DNA of 64,000 bases from positions 124,001 through 188,000 of the forward strand of contig CAVUHK010000003.1 of the NCBI GenBank assembly GCA_963741315.1, given 5' to 3'. The DNA comes from PALSA-1003 sp963741315. Its GTDB lineage: Bacteria > Pseudomonadota > Gammaproteobacteria > Burkholderiales > Casimicrobiaceae. This document shows, one piece after another, positions 35,776-48,337 of this stretch. The position numbers and the translations under genes are program-made. The number at the start of each line of letters is the position of its first letter. Position 1 is the stretch's first letter. The notes under the pieces are model-generated. The model was not told the DNA's origin. It searched no databases and saw nothing but the letters and a program-made list of their open reading frames with translations.

Positions 35776-35826
35776 CCGGGCCCCATGTGCTGTGAAGTGC
35801 ACAGCTTGCACTTCGCGTCGGCCCGG
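35776..35826. promoter_or_regulatory. Nested and overlapping inverted repeats between tesA and ybbA
   Basis: An outer seven-base inverted repeat (CCGGGCC at 35776-35782, GGCCCGG at 35820-35826) encloses two hairpins that share bases and cannot form together. One is GCTGTG-aagtg-CACAGC (35789-35805); the other is GAAGTGCA-cagct-TGCACTTC (35794-35814). All stems are perfect. On the plus strand this would be the leader of ybbA, 33 bases before its start. It could be an operator for a dimeric regulator or a leader RNA with alternative folds. A TACAAT hexamer at 35738-35743 could be the -10 of ybbA. Confidence 0.5.
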
Positions 35827-35858
35827 CGCGCCATATTTAAGTTTCGTCACGCGATCCC

Positions 35859-36557
35859 ATGTCCAGTACCGTCATTCGTGCTCGAAGTCTGAGCAAGCAG
35901 GTCCAGAGCGGCGACGCGCCGTTACTGATTCTCGACGACGTCAGTTTCGATGTCGCAGCAGGCGCGACGGTGGCCATCGTCGGTGCGTCGGGATCGGGCA
36001 AGACGACGCTGCTGGGCCTGCTCGCTGGACTCGACCGGCCCACATCGGGCGAGGTCTGGCTGGGCGAGACGGGGCTCAACGACCTCAGCGAAGACGCGCG
36101 CGCTGCGTTGCGGCAACGCTGGCTCGGCTTCGTGTTCCAGTCCTTCCAGTTGCTGCCCGCGCTGACCGCGCTGGAGAACGTGATGCTTCCACTTGAACTT
36201 GCTGGGGCGGCGGATGCGCCGGCGCGCGCGCGCGATTGGCTTGCCCGCGTGGGTCTCGCGGCGCGGGTAACGCACTATCCGCGGCAGCTTTCGGGGGGCG
36301 AGCAACAGCGGGTCGCGTTGGCCCGTGCGTTTTCGGGCGAGCCGAAAATGCTCATGGCCGACGAACCCACCGGCAATCTCGACGCCGCGACCGGCGGGGA
36401 GATCGCCGATCTTATGTTCACGCTGAACCAGGAGCGGGGGACGACGCTGCTGCTGGTCACGCACGACGTCGAAATTGCGTCGCGCTGCAGCCGGCGACTG
36501 TCGCTCGCGTCCGGCAAGCTGGTCGGCGATGAAATGGCGACGACGGTACGCGCGTGA
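35859..36557 (+). CDS. ybbA: ABC transporter ATP-binding protein YbbA
   Basis: ATPase of the LolD/MacB class, 232 residues. Walker A GASGSGKT at 42-49, Q-loop FQSFQLLPALTALENVMLP (the LPALT insertion is typical of this class), signature LSGGEQQRVALARA, Walker B MLMADEPTGNLD and H-loop VTHD. It pairs with the FtsX-type permease that follows, whose GTG start overlaps its stop by four bases. The E. coli YbbA-YbbP pair stands next to tesA, as here; the substrate is not established. Confidence 0.93.
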   Translation: MSSTVIRARSLSKQVQSGDAPLLILDDVSFDVAAGATVAIVGASGSGKTTLLGLLAGLDRPTSGEVWLGETGLNDLSEDARAALRQRWLGFVFQSFQLLPALTALENVMLPLELAGAADAPARARDWLARVGLAARVTHYPRQLSGGEQQRVALARAFSGEPKMLMADEPTGNLDAATGGEIADLMFTLNQERGTTLLLVTHDVEIASRCSRRLSLASGKLVGDEMATTVRA

Positions 36558-39046
36558 ATACGCTGCGGCTCGCGCTGGTGATGCTGCGCCGCGACTGGCG
36601 CGCGGGCGAATTGTCGGTGCTGTTCGCGGCACTGGTGCTGGCGGTGGCCAGCGTCGGCACCGTCGGGTTCTTCACCGACAGGGTCAAGGGCGCGCTGACG
36701 CGGCAGGCCAACGTGCTGCTCGGCGCGGACCTGCTGCTTTCCGCGGATCGTCCGTTTCCTCCTGCGTTCGAACAGGAGGCGCGCTCGCGCGGCCTGGCGG
36801 TCGTGCCGGCAATTCGCTTCAACAGTATGGTGGCGCCGGCCGATCCAGCCGCGGCGGTTGAACCGGTGCTGGCCGACGTCAAGGCCGTGGGCGCAGGTTA
36901 CCCATTGCGCGGCGCGATCACGTTGACCGATCCGCGCGATCCCGACGGGCGGCCTGCGAAGGGCATCCCGGCGCCCGGTGAGCTGTGGGTCGACACGCGT
37001 CTTGCGGCGCGTCTCGGTGTGCAGGAGGGCGCGCTGCTCGGGGTCGGCGAGACAACGCTGAAAATCTCGGCGATCGTGCAGCAGGATCCCGAGGTGACCG
37101 GCGGCTTGTTCACGCTGGGTCCCAAACTGCTGATGAACATCGACGACGTGGCGGCGACCAAACTGCTGCAGCCGGGCAATCGCGCGAGCTGGCGCCTGCT
37201 TGTCGCGGGCGAGGGCAGCAATGCCTTTCGCGACTGGGCCAAGCCCCGGCTGGAACGCGGTCAGCGACTCGAGTCGATTCGCGACCTGCGGCCCGAAGTG
37301 CGGCAGACGCTCGAACGCGCGGAACAGTTCCTCGGTCTGGCGGCGCTGGTCGCGGCGATACTCGCTGCCGCGGCGGTGGCGCTTGCGGCATCGCGCTACC
37401 TGCGCCGGCATCTCGATGCGGCGGCATTGATGCGCTGCCTGGGCGCGGGCGAGCGGCAGGTGCTCGCGCTGTTCTCGCTGCAATTCCTCGTGCTCGGCAC
37501 GCTGGCGAGCGTCGTCGGCTGCGTTCTCGCGCTCGGCGGCCAGCAGTTGCTGGTGCTGCTGCTGGGCTCGATGGTGCGCGCGGATCTGCCGCCACCCGGA
37601 TTCGCGCCGGGCATGGCCGCGTTTGGCACTGGATTGCTGCTGTTGCTCGGCTTTGCGTTGCCGCCGCTGGTTGCATTGGCGCGGGTGCCGCCGCTGCGCG
37701 TCCTGCGCCGCGATCTCGGGATGCCGCGCGCGGGTGGGGCAGTGGCGTATGTGCTGGGCGCGATCACGGTCGCGCTGCTCATCGGCGCGCAGGCACAGGA
37801 TGCTAAGACCGCACTGATCATGATCGCCGGAATCGCGGGACTGCTGGCCGCGGCAGCGCTGGTGGCGCGGATGCTGGTTGCGTTGTTGCGCCTTTTGCCG
37901 CAGCGCGGATACAGCTGGCGCTACGGCTTGGCCAACCTGCGCCGGCGGCCACTGGCGGTGAGCATGCAGATCGGTGCGTTGGGGCTGGGCCTGATGGCGC
38001 TGCTGTTGCTCACCCTCGTGCGCGGCGATCTGATGCAGACCTGGCGCGCGAGCCTTCCGCAGGACGCGCCCAACGCTTTTCTGATCAACGTACTTCCCGA
38101 CCAGAGACAGGGCGTGCCGGCGCTGATCAAGCGCGAACTCTCGGTGGACGCGGTCACCTACCCAATGGTGCGCGGACGACTGGTCGAGGTTAACGGCAAG
38201 CCCTTCGATACCAGCCTCCTTACCGACGCCCGCTCGCGCCAGCTGGGCGAGCGCGAATTCAACCTCTCGTCGGTGGCCGATCTGCCACCGAGCAATCGAA
38301 TTGTCGACGGCGCGTGGTGGAAGCCCGGAGAAGCGGGCGGCATGTCGCTCGAAGACGGCATCGCCAAGTCGTTGAACATCCATCTCGGCGACACGCTGAC
38401 CTGGGACTTTGCCGGCGCACGCGCCAGCGCCAAGGTCACCAGCCTGCGCAAGGTCGCCTGGGATAGTTTCCGCGTCAATTTCTTCGCACTGTTTCCGCCC
38501 GGCGCGCTCGATGCGATGCCCACGACCTACATCGCGGCGATTCGCGCGCCTGCCGGCAACGCTGCTTGGCTCACGTCGCTGCTGCACGAGTTTCCGAACG
38601 TGCTGGTGATCGACGTCGGCGAAATCCTGCACCAGGTGCAATCGATCATCGAGCAGGTGGCGCGCGCGGTGGAGTTCGTCTTCCTGTTCACGCTCGTCGG
38701 CGGCGTACTGGTGCTGGAGGCTGCCATCACCGTGACCCAGGACGAGCGACGCTACGATGCCGCCATCCTGCGCACGCTCGGTGCGAGCCAGCGCCAGCTG
38801 ACTGCAGCGCAAGTCGCCGAGTTCCTCACGCTGGGCGCGCTCGCCGGACTGCTCGCGGCGACAGGCGCGACGATCATCGGTTATGTGCTCGCGGAGCGTA
38901 CCTTCCAGATTCCATTCCACTGGAATCCATGGATCTGGCTGATCGGTGTCGGCGGCGGAGCGATCGGCGTGGCGATTGCCGGTTGGCTTGGCACGCGCGG
39001 CACGTTGCGCCAGCCGCCGTTGACCGTGTTGCGGCAACTTGCCTAG
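36554..39046 (+). CDS. ybbP: FtsX-like ABC permease YbbP
   Basis: Membrane protein of 830 residues. One N-terminal helix and a large periplasmic domain lead into two FtsX permease domains (about 250-400 and 700-820), giving some ten helices, the YbbP layout. The start MNTLRLALVMLRRDWRAGELSVLFAALVLAVASVG is well conserved. AALMRCLGAGERQVLALFSLQFL and YDAAILRTLGASQRQLTAAQV are the coupling helices that contact YbbA. It likely extracts or moves a lipid-linked or hydrophobic compound, by analogy with LolCDE and MacB; the actual cargo is unknown. Confidence 0.92.
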   Translation: MNTLRLALVMLRRDWRAGELSVLFAALVLAVASVGTVGFFTDRVKGALTRQANVLLGADLLLSADRPFPPAFEQEARSRGLAVVPAIRFNSMVAPADPAAAVEPVLADVKAVGAGYPLRGAITLTDPRDPDGRPAKGIPAPGELWVDTRLAARLGVQEGALLGVGETTLKISAIVQQDPEVTGGLFTLGPKLLMNIDDVAATKLLQPGNRASWRLLVAGEGSNAFRDWAKPRLERGQRLESIRDLRPEVRQTLERAEQFLGLAALVAAILAAAAVALAASRYLRRHLDAAALMRCLGAGERQVLALFSLQFLVLGTLASVVGCVLALGGQQLLVLLLGSMVRADLPPPGFAPGMAAFGTGLLLLLGFALPPLVALARVPPLRVLRRDLGMPRAGGAVAYVLGAITVALLIGAQAQDAKTALIMIAGIAGLLAAAALVARMLVALLRLLPQRGYSWRYGLANLRRRPLAVSMQIGALGLGLMALLLLTLVRGDLMQTWRASLPQDAPNAFLINVLPDQRQGVPALIKRELSVDAVTYPMVRGRLVEVNGKPFDTSLLTDARSRQLGEREFNLSSVADLPPSNRIVDGAWWKPGEAGGMSLEDGIAKSLNIHLGDTLTWDFAGARASAKVTSLRKVAWDSFRVNFFALFPPGALDAMPTTYIAAIRAPAGNAAWLTSLLHEFPNVLVIDVGEILHQVQSIIEQVARAVEFVFLFTLVGGVLVLEAAITVTQDERRYDAAILRTLGASQRQLTAAQVAEFLTLGALAGLLAATGATIIGYVLAERTFQIPFHWNPWIWLIGVGGGAIGVAIAGWLGTRGTLRQPPLTVLRQLA

Positions 39047-39047
39047 T

Positions 39048-40220
39048 TCAGTCGCGTGATCCCAGCGCGGTCTCGCGGCCGAGGCGGCGCGCGACCACCA
39101 GCAGTGCGAGCAACGTCAGCGCGATCGGCACGATCGCGCTCTGCGCCCAGTCGAGCAACGCAATCGCATCGCCGCGCAGGGCGCGCGTGAGCAGCGTGTA
39201 CTGCGCCGAAATCGGCACCCAGAGCAGCCACGGCGGCTCCTTCTTCTGTAGAAATAGCTGTATCACCGGCATCATGCTGACGACGAACAGCAGCACCGAA
39301 ATATTGGCCTGCGCTTCCTTGAGCGTGCGGCCGCGCATGCCCACGTAGAGCAGCGCCGCCGGCAGCATGGCCATCAACGGCAGCAGGATCGCGATGAAGC
39401 GCAGGAACTCGAGCGTCCCGAACAGGAACGGTACGCCGATCGCCGGCAGCGGCGCGAAATTGAGCGTCAGGTAGAAGCCGAACAGCGTCAGCACGACCAC
39501 CAGGGCGTCGAAGGTCGCGATGGCGGCCCATTTGCCGGCGACGATTTCGAGCGGCGTCAGCGGCGTCGCGAGCAGCGGCTCGAGCGAGCCGCGCTCGCGC
39601 TCGCCCGCGGTGGCGTCGAGAGCCAGCGCCATGCCGCCGATCAGTGCCGCGAACAAGCCGTAATACGCGACCAGGAACAGGATCAGCGCGCCCGACTGCT
39701 GCGGTGTGGCGACGTCTACGCCCTGGATATCGAGCGGCGAGGCCACCTGCGGCGCGATCCCGCGCAGCAGCAAGCGCTGCGTTCCCCATTGACGGTTGTA
39801 GGCGCGCAGCAGCGACTCCGCGGCGTCGATCGAGGCGCGCGCGCGGTCGCGCGAGCGGTCGTAGACCAGGCGCACGGTCGCGGCCTTGCCGCTGGCGACG
39901 TCGGCCTCGAAGGCGGCATCGATCACCAGGGCGACGTCGAGTTCGCCGGCGCGAATCCTCGCGTCGTAGTCGGGCGGCGCCTGCTGGATTACGACCTGCT
40001 GGCGCTCCAGAAACGCGATCAGCGCCGGCGCGTTGCCGGCACCCTGCACCGGCAACTTCAACTCGCGCGCCCGTTCGGCCTGGTTCGCCGTCATGTTCAG
40101 GATCAGCACCAGGAACAGAGGGCCGGCCGCGATCGAGGTCAGCAGCGTGACCAGCATCGTCCGCCGGTCGCGCAGCGTGTCGACGATCTCCTTGGCGGCG
40201 ACGGTGAAGGCGCGATTCAT
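39048..40220 (-). CDS. ABC-2 type permease, NatB-like
   Basis: Integral membrane protein of 390 residues. One N-terminal helix (TMLVTLLTSIAAGPLFLVLIL), an extracytoplasmic domain to about residue 180, then five or six helices. GERERGSLEPLLATPLTPLEIVAGKW is the family signature that joins NatB and Na+-efflux relatives. It ends one base after the ybbP stop on the other strand. Together with the ATPase at 40228-40971 (7-base gap) it forms a complete exporter. Na+ export is the known job of Bacillus NatAB; here it is only an analogy. Confidence 0.87.
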   Translation of the reverse strand: MNRAFTVAAKEIVDTLRDRRTMLVTLLTSIAAGPLFLVLILNMTANQAERARELKLPVQGAGNAPALIAFLERQQVVIQQAPPDYDARIRAGELDVALVIDAAFEADVASGKAATVRLVYDRSRDRARASIDAAESLLRAYNRQWGTQRLLLRGIAPQVASPLDIQGVDVATPQQSGALILFLVAYYGLFAALIGGMALALDATAGERERGSLEPLLATPLTPLEIVAGKWAAIATFDALVVVLTLFGFYLTLNFAPLPAIGVPFLFGTLEFLRFIAILLPLMAMLPAALLYVGMRGRTLKEAQANISVLLFVVSMMPVIQLFLQKKEPPWLLWVPISAQYTLLTRALRGDAIALLDWAQSAIVPIALTLLALLVVARRLGRETALGSRD

Positions 40221-40227
40221 CACCCGC

Positions 40228-40967
<740 letters not shown>

Positions 40968-40971
<4 letters not shown>

Positions 40972-42464
40972 TGCGTCTGCAGCAGTGAAGTGAAAATGGG
41001 AGGGCGCGTGCTGGTCGCCAGATGATCGAGGCAAGACTGCGGCAGCGTGTTGAAATCGGCCTCGTCGATGAATTTCTCGATCAGCCGGGGCGCGCAGGCG
41101 TGCGCGGAGACGATGTGACCGTAACCGGCGGCGATTACGTGGCGGCTGTTGGGCAGTGTCTCGGCAACCCGCTTGCCATTGGCCGGCGGCGTCACCGGGT
41201 CGAGGCCACCGGAGAGGATGAGTACCGGCTTGTCGCTGACCAGCGGCGCGTTGAAGTCCGGTGGCAGCGCCGGGCGCGGCCAGCCATCGCACGCGGCGAG
41301 ATTGTTCCTGGCGAGCGTGGGTGCCCGCAGTGTGGCCAGGACCTGTTCGGTATCTTTCGCAGCGATTCGTGGCGCATCCTCCGCGCAGGTGACCGCGTAA
41401 TGCAGCGCCAGGTTCATCGACCGGTTGACGTCGTCGGTGAGCGTGAGCGCCGCGGCCGCCAGCGGCGCAAAGTCACCCGCTTGCGCGCGCTCCAGCACGA
41501 CCGGAATCAGGCTGGCGAATTCCGGGGTGTAGATCAGTGCGTGCAGCGCGCCGATGACCAGGTCGAAATTCAGCATCACCTTGCGCGGCGCGCCGGTGCG
41601 CGGATCGGTGACTTGGACACTGCGTCCTGCGCCGAGATCTTTCTGGATGCTGGCGATTGCTGCGTTGGGATCGGGAAAGGCGCTCTTGCAGGCGGGGGCC
41701 TCAGCGCAAGCGGCGAATAATTGCGCCAGCGCCGCCTCGCGCGTGGGCCAGATGTCGAGGCTGATGCGCAGGTCTGGCGGCGCGACGCCATCGAGCACGA
41801 CGCTGCGCACGCGCTGCGGAAAACGTCGCACGTATTCCTGCGCCGCGCGCGATCCGTATGATCCGCCCCACAGGTTGATGCGATCGTAGCCGAGCGCTGC
41901 GCGCACCGCATCGAGGTCGGCGACGTACGCCGGTGTGTTGTAGAGCGCGACGTCGGCGCTCCCGGCCGCCTTGATTTCGGCCAGGCAGCGCCGCGCGGCG
42001 GCGGCGGCATCCAAGTTGGCAAATTCGTCGAAGGGATCGCGCTGCGCCAATGCGGCGCAGTGCAAGGGCGCGGACTTGCCCGTGCCGCGCGGGTCGACCA
42101 GCACGATGTCGCGGTCGCGGCGCACCCCGCCGAGCATTCCTGCCAGCGGTGCCAGTGCCGCCGCGGACTGTCCGGGGCCACCGGCCAGCATGAACAGCGG
42201 GTCACCCTTGGGCCGCAACGTATTGGCAGGCAGCACCGCGAACGCTATGGGGATCTTGCGTCCACCCGGCGTCGCGCGATCCTCGGCGACCTCGATCGAT
42301 CCACATTGCGCGGCCGATGCGAGTCGCGGCAGCCGGCATTCGGCAAGCGCGACCTGGCGGTGCGCCGCGTTGTCGCTGCAAGCGGTGAGCGCGCCGCTCA
42401 CGAGCAATGCGCAGACAGCGGCTCGCACGGAGCAACTTGGCGCACGGAACGGCGAGCTGTGCAT
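40968..42464 (-). CDS. Lipoprotein alpha/beta hydrolase (TAP-like family)
   Basis: Protein of 498 residues with lipobox LTAC (C29), so probably anchored in the outer or inner membrane. The hydrolase fold resembles proline iminopeptidase and the mycobacterial tripeptidyl aminopeptidase class: oxyanion region MLAGGPGQSA, VDPRGTGKS, nucleophile serine in GGSYGSRAAQEY, the C-terminal TAP-like part with aspartate in SGGLDPVTPP and histidine in GYGHIVSAHAC. It precedes and overlaps the NatAB-like exporter. Such proteins cleave peptides or esters; the substrate is not known. Confidence 0.88.
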
Positions 42465-42615
42465 CGGGCGATGTTAGCAGACGCCGAAACACACGACAGT
42501 CGGGTGGACACGGTCCCGGCCGATTCCTATACTGCAGGCGCGATGGACACCTGATCGCAATCGGAAGCGCGCGGCAGGCGCCGAAACGGTTGCGGACACG
42601 CGGACATAAATCTGA

Positions 42616-43884
42616 ATGAACGCCGCCTCCAACACCGCCGAAACCATCGTCGCCGCCGTCGCGGCGCTTGGGACGGGACCGCTCACCGAAAGCGCCATCG
42701 CCCGCCATGTCGCGCCGCTGTTCTCACGCGTGCTCGCGCGCAATGCGCGCCAGATCTACCTCGCCAATCATTCGCTCGGCCGGCCACTGGACGCAACGGC
42801 CAGCGACGTTGCCGTGGCGATCACGCTCTGGCAGACGCAGCTCGGCGGCGCCTGGAGCGGCTGGGCAGACGAGATGGCAGCGCACCGATCGCGACTCGCG
42901 CGATTGCTCGGCGCGCTGCGCAGCGATTGCGTCGTGCCCAAGGTCAGCGCCGGGCAGGGGCTGCGCGCGATCCTCAATACCTACGACACCGTGCCGCGCG
43001 TGGTGGCAACGCGGGGCGAATTCGATTCGATCGACGTGATCCTGCGCGAATACGCGCGGCGCGGGCGGATAGCGTTGCGGCTGGTCGAGGCGCGTAGCGA
43101 TGGGCTGTTCATTGCCGAGGACCTGGAGTCGGCGGTGCGCGCGGGCGCCGATCTGGTGGTGCTCTCGCAGGTGCTGTTCAACAGCGGCCAATTGCTGCCT
43201 GACTTGCCGGCGTTGATCGCGACCGCGCGTGGCGACGGCGCCAAGGTGCTGCTCGATGTGTATCACTCGCTGGGCGTCGTGCCGGTCGACTTGACTGCGC
43301 TCGATGTGGACTTTGCCGTCGGCGGCGCCTACAAGTATCTGCGCGGCGGCCCCGGCGCGTGCTTTCTCTACCTGCACCCGCGCCATCTGGAAGGATCGCT
43401 CGCGACGCTCGACGTCGGCTGGTTCGCCAAGCGGGACCCGTTCACTTACCAGCGGCCGGATCCGCCGGCGTGGGCAGCCGGGGGAGATGCGTTCCTGGAA
43501 TCGACGCCGCCGATCGTGACCTGGTACCAGGCACGCGCCGGCCAGATCTTCACTCTGGCGGTCGGTGTCGAGCGACTGCGGGTTCTGTCGCAGGCGCAAC
43601 AGCGGCGACTGGTCGGCCTGCTGGCCGCAGAAGGCGTCACCGCAGTGGGTGGAGGCGACGATCGCGGCGCGTTTTGCGTCCTGACCTTCGACACCCAAGG
43701 TCAAGGCGCCGCACAACGATGTGCGCTGGTCCTGGCAGAACGCGGCGTCGCCTGCGACGCGCGCGGCTTCTGGCTGCGCCTGTGCCCGGATCTGCTCACG
43801 ACGGACGACGAGCTTGTGCGCGCGGCCCGTGTCGTGGCCGAGGTCTTCCGGCAACAGCTCGCGTCGCGCTCTACCGGGTTATGA
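42616..43884 (+). CDS. Kynureninase-like PLP enzyme (aminotransferase class V)
   Basis: Protein of 422 residues with the fold-type I PLP pattern: YLANHSLGRPL near the N-terminus, a binding aspartate in LLDVYHSLGVVPVDL, and the Schiff-base lysine K240 in GGAYKYLRGGPGACFLY, a motif also seen in kynureninases. WFAKRDPFTYQ and GDDRGAFCVL match the later part of that family. Tryptophan-degradation genes (kynA, kynB) are not next to it, so the reaction is uncertain. Its last 14 bases overlap the DUF2970 gene on the other strand. Confidence 0.78.
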   Translation: MNAASNTAETIVAAVAALGTGPLTESAIARHVAPLFSRVLARNARQIYLANHSLGRPLDATASDVAVAITLWQTQLGGAWSGWADEMAAHRSRLARLLGALRSDCVVPKVSAGQGLRAILNTYDTVPRVVATRGEFDSIDVILREYARRGRIALRLVEARSDGLFIAEDLESAVRAGADLVVLSQVLFNSGQLLPDLPALIATARGDGAKVLLDVYHSLGVVPVDLTALDVDFAVGGAYKYLRGGPGACFLYLHPRHLEGSLATLDVGWFAKRDPFTYQRPDPPAWAAGGDAFLESTPPIVTWYQARAGQIFTLAVGVERLRVLSQAQQRRLVGLLAAEGVTAVGGGDDRGAFCVLTFDTQGQGAAQRCALVLAERGVACDARGFWLRLCPDLLTTDDELVRAARVVAEVFRQQLASRSTGL

Positions 43885-44083
43885 GGCGCACCAACGTCAC
43901 GAGAATTGCGACCAGGCATGCGGCGCCCAGCACGCCGACGATGATGACGTGGACCAATTTGATGGTGACCTGATCCTGCTCCCCGGAAGCCTTCTTGCGG
44001 ATACCCAGGAAACTCCAGAAGACCGCACTGACGACCTTGAGGAAGCTGGCGGGGCGTGGAGCAGGGGCGTTGGGATCGGGCAA
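43871..44083 (-). CDS. DUF2970 small membrane protein
   Basis: Protein of 70 residues with a single C-terminal membrane helix (VHVIIVGVLGAACLVAILVTLVRLI) and the DUF2970 motif SFLKVVSAVFWSFLGIRKKASGEQD. This family is almost confined to beta- and gammaproteobacteria. No function known. It starts 144 bases from the clpB start, divergently. Confidence 0.85.
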   Translation of the reverse strand: MPDPNAPAPRPASFLKVVSAVFWSFLGIRKKASGEQDQVTIKLVHVIIVGVLGAACLVAILVTLVRLITR

Positions 44084-44226
44084 GGGGTGCGCGGATCTGG
44101 TGACGAGGAAATACTAGCACGGTCGTCTTGCCCCGTCGGGGCGCGAGCAACGGCTTGAAAATCGGCTAATCTTCCCCAATTCTGTTGAAATCGCGCGTCC
44201 TCGCAGGGCGCGCCCGGAGAATCGTC

Positions 44227-46812
<2,586 letters not shown>

Positions 46813-46830
46813 GCGCGCGAGCCCCACACC

Positions 46831-46850
46831 CGCGCGCCGCTTGGCGCGCG
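46831..46850. terminator. Hairpin between convergent clpB and DUF2917 gene
   Basis: Perfect stem CGCGCGCC-gctt-GGCGCGCG, extended by outer GAGCGC/GCGCTC (46811-46816 and 46852-46857). No T tract; a two-sided barrier between convergent genes is the likely role. Confidence 0.5.
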
Positions 46851-46855
46851 GGCGC

Positions 46856-47203
46856 TCAGCAGTACGGCACCGTCTGGCGGGACAGGCGGCACGACCAGTC
46901 ACGAAGCACGCGGGCGCTTGTGTCTCGCGCCCACGCCTCGACGCGCTCGACCGGCGACGGGGGTGGCGTCACCCGCAGCTGCGAATCCTCTTCGGCGACC
47001 ACCACGGTCCTGCCGGTGCGATCGACTTCGAAGCGCATCCCCGGGAGCAGGATGATGTCGCGCGGATCGCGTTCGAGGGTGATCCAGAGGCAACCCGACT
47101 CGACGCTCAGGATGGTTCCCTCCGCGTCATCGAGAACAAGCGTATTGCGCCGGGGCAGGAAAGTGCGGTGTCCGGACGCGGTTGCGGCAGTGTCGAAGGG
47201 CAT
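46856..47203 (-). CDS. DUF2917 protein
   Basis: Small protein of 115 residues. LVLDDAEGTILSVESGCLWITLERDPRDIILLPGMRFEVDRTGRTVVVAEEDSQLRV, cut here into its parts, follows the DUF2917 cupin-like pattern: TILSVESGCLWITLE then DIILLPGMRFEVD. The family is mainly betaproteobacterial and typically stands back to back with a LysR regulator, as here. Function unknown. It may be the target of that regulator, since two identical palindromes lie in the gap. Confidence 0.8.
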   Translation of the reverse strand: MPFDTAATASGHRTFLPRRNTLVLDDAEGTILSVESGCLWITLERDPRDIILLPGMRFEVDRTGRTVVVAEEDSQLRVTPPPSPVERVEAWARDTSARVLRDWSCRLSRQTVPYC

Positions 47204-47230
47204 GGCTTTTCTCCTTCAGTATGCGTAAAA

Positions 47231-47339
47231 TGCATGCATCTTGCGATCGACGCCGGTTGCTAAATGTACCGTCGTCATTGGGGAGTATCGGCGCAGTCTG
47301 GCGTCCGCTCAAACGAATTCGCCGCATATCTTGCATGCA
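47231..47339. promoter_or_regulatory. Paired TGCATGCA palindromes in the LysR/DUF2917 gap
   Basis: The palindrome TGCATGCA occurs at 47231-47238 and again at 47332-47339, 101 bases apart, at the two ends of the 144-base gap between divergent starts (47203 and 47348). Both sit in A/T-rich context (AAAATGCATGCAT; CTTGCATGCATAAA). Their positions, one close to each gene, suit a regulator that bridges both promoters. Binding by the adjacent LysR protein is inferred. Confidence 0.5.
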
Positions 47340-47347
47340 TAAACGGA

Positions 47348-48337
47348 ATGGCTAAAGTCACCTCAGCGCTGCCGCGCATGCCGTCGCTGGACCTGCTCAA
47401 GGGTTTCGACGCTGCGGCGAGCCACCTGTCGTTCACTCGGGCGGCCGAGGACCTGTTCCTGACCCAGTCGGCGCTCTCGCGCCAGATCCAGACGCTCGAG
47501 GAGCAACTCGGCACGCCGCTGTTCGAACGCCGGCATCGGGAGTTGCGCCTGACCGACGCGGGCCAGATCCTGCAGGTCACGGCGCGGACGGTGCTCGACG
47601 AAGTCGCGCAGGCCATGACCAAGATTCGCCGCGAGCAGACGACCCGGCCGCTGACCGTGTCGACCAATCTGCCGTTCGCGTCGCTCTGGCTGGTGCCGCG
47701 CCTGTCGCGCTTTCGCGCCCGGCATCCGACCATCGACGTCTTCATTTCCGCGGACAATCGCATCGTCGACCTCGACCGCGATCGCATCGACCTGGCGGTG
47801 CGCTATTGCGCGGATGCAGCCGCTCCAGCAAATGCGCCGCGGTTGTTCGGCGAACGACTGCTGCCGGTCTGCTCGCCGGAGCTGGCGGCCGATCCCGCGC
47901 GGCCGTTGCGCCGACCCGAGGACCTGGCGCGACACGTGCTGCTGCACGTCGACGACGTCGGCGGACGCTACCCATGGCTCAACTGGACGGTGTGGCTGGC
48001 CGCGCTCGGCATTCGCGAGCTCACGCCCGCGGGATCGCTGCGTTTCAATCTTTTCGATCAGGTGATCCAGGCGGCGCTCGACGGGCAGGGCGTGGCGCTC
48101 GGTCGCGTGCCGCTGATCGACAGCCTGATCAAGCAAGGGCGGTTGGTCGCGCCGATGCGCGGCAGCAAGTACTCGACGGCGCGCGCGTACTACGTGGTGC
48201 GCGCGACGCGGACCGCGCTGCGACCCGAGGCGCAGTTCTTCATTGACTGGCTCATCGACGAAACTCGCGCCGACGCCGCGACGCAGGACCCGCCCGCAGC
48301 GCCGACGCGTCGCGTGGTGTCGCGGCGACGCACATGA
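47348..48337 (+). CDS. LysR family transcriptional regulator, GcvA-like
   Basis: Protein of 329 residues. The N-terminal winged helix (LLKGFDAAASHLSFTRAAEDLFLTQSALSRQIQTLEEQLGTPLFER) is the GcvA/AmpR-type LysR domain. The effector-binding domain follows from about 95 (PLTVSTNLPFASLWLVPRLSRF). The start at 47348 (MAKVTSALPRMPSLDLLKGF) was preferred over an upstream TTG/ATG extension. It is divergent from the DUF2917 gene and overlaps the methyltransferase start by four bases, so it may be coupled to that gene. Effector unknown. Confidence 0.88.
   Translation: MAKVTSALPRMPSLDLLKGFDAAASHLSFTRAAEDLFLTQSALSRQIQTLEEQLGTPLFERRHRELRLTDAGQILQVTARTVLDEVAQAMTKIRREQTTRPLTVSTNLPFASLWLVPRLSRFRARHPTIDVFISADNRIVDLDRDRIDLAVRYCADAAAPANAPRLFGERLLPVCSPELAADPARPLRRPEDLARHVLLHVDDVGGRYPWLNWTVWLAALGIRELTPAGSLRFNLFDQVIQAALDGQGVALGRVPLIDSLIKQGRLVAPMRGSKYSTARAYYVVRATRTALRPEAQFFIDWLIDETRADAATQDPPAAPTRRVVSRRRT

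Noticed and set aside
36275..39037. 920-residue open frame on the minus strand opposite ybbP
   Set aside because: Rich in Arg/Gln/His with no motif; a reverse-strand shadow common in high-GC coding DNA. The plus-strand gene has full family similarity.
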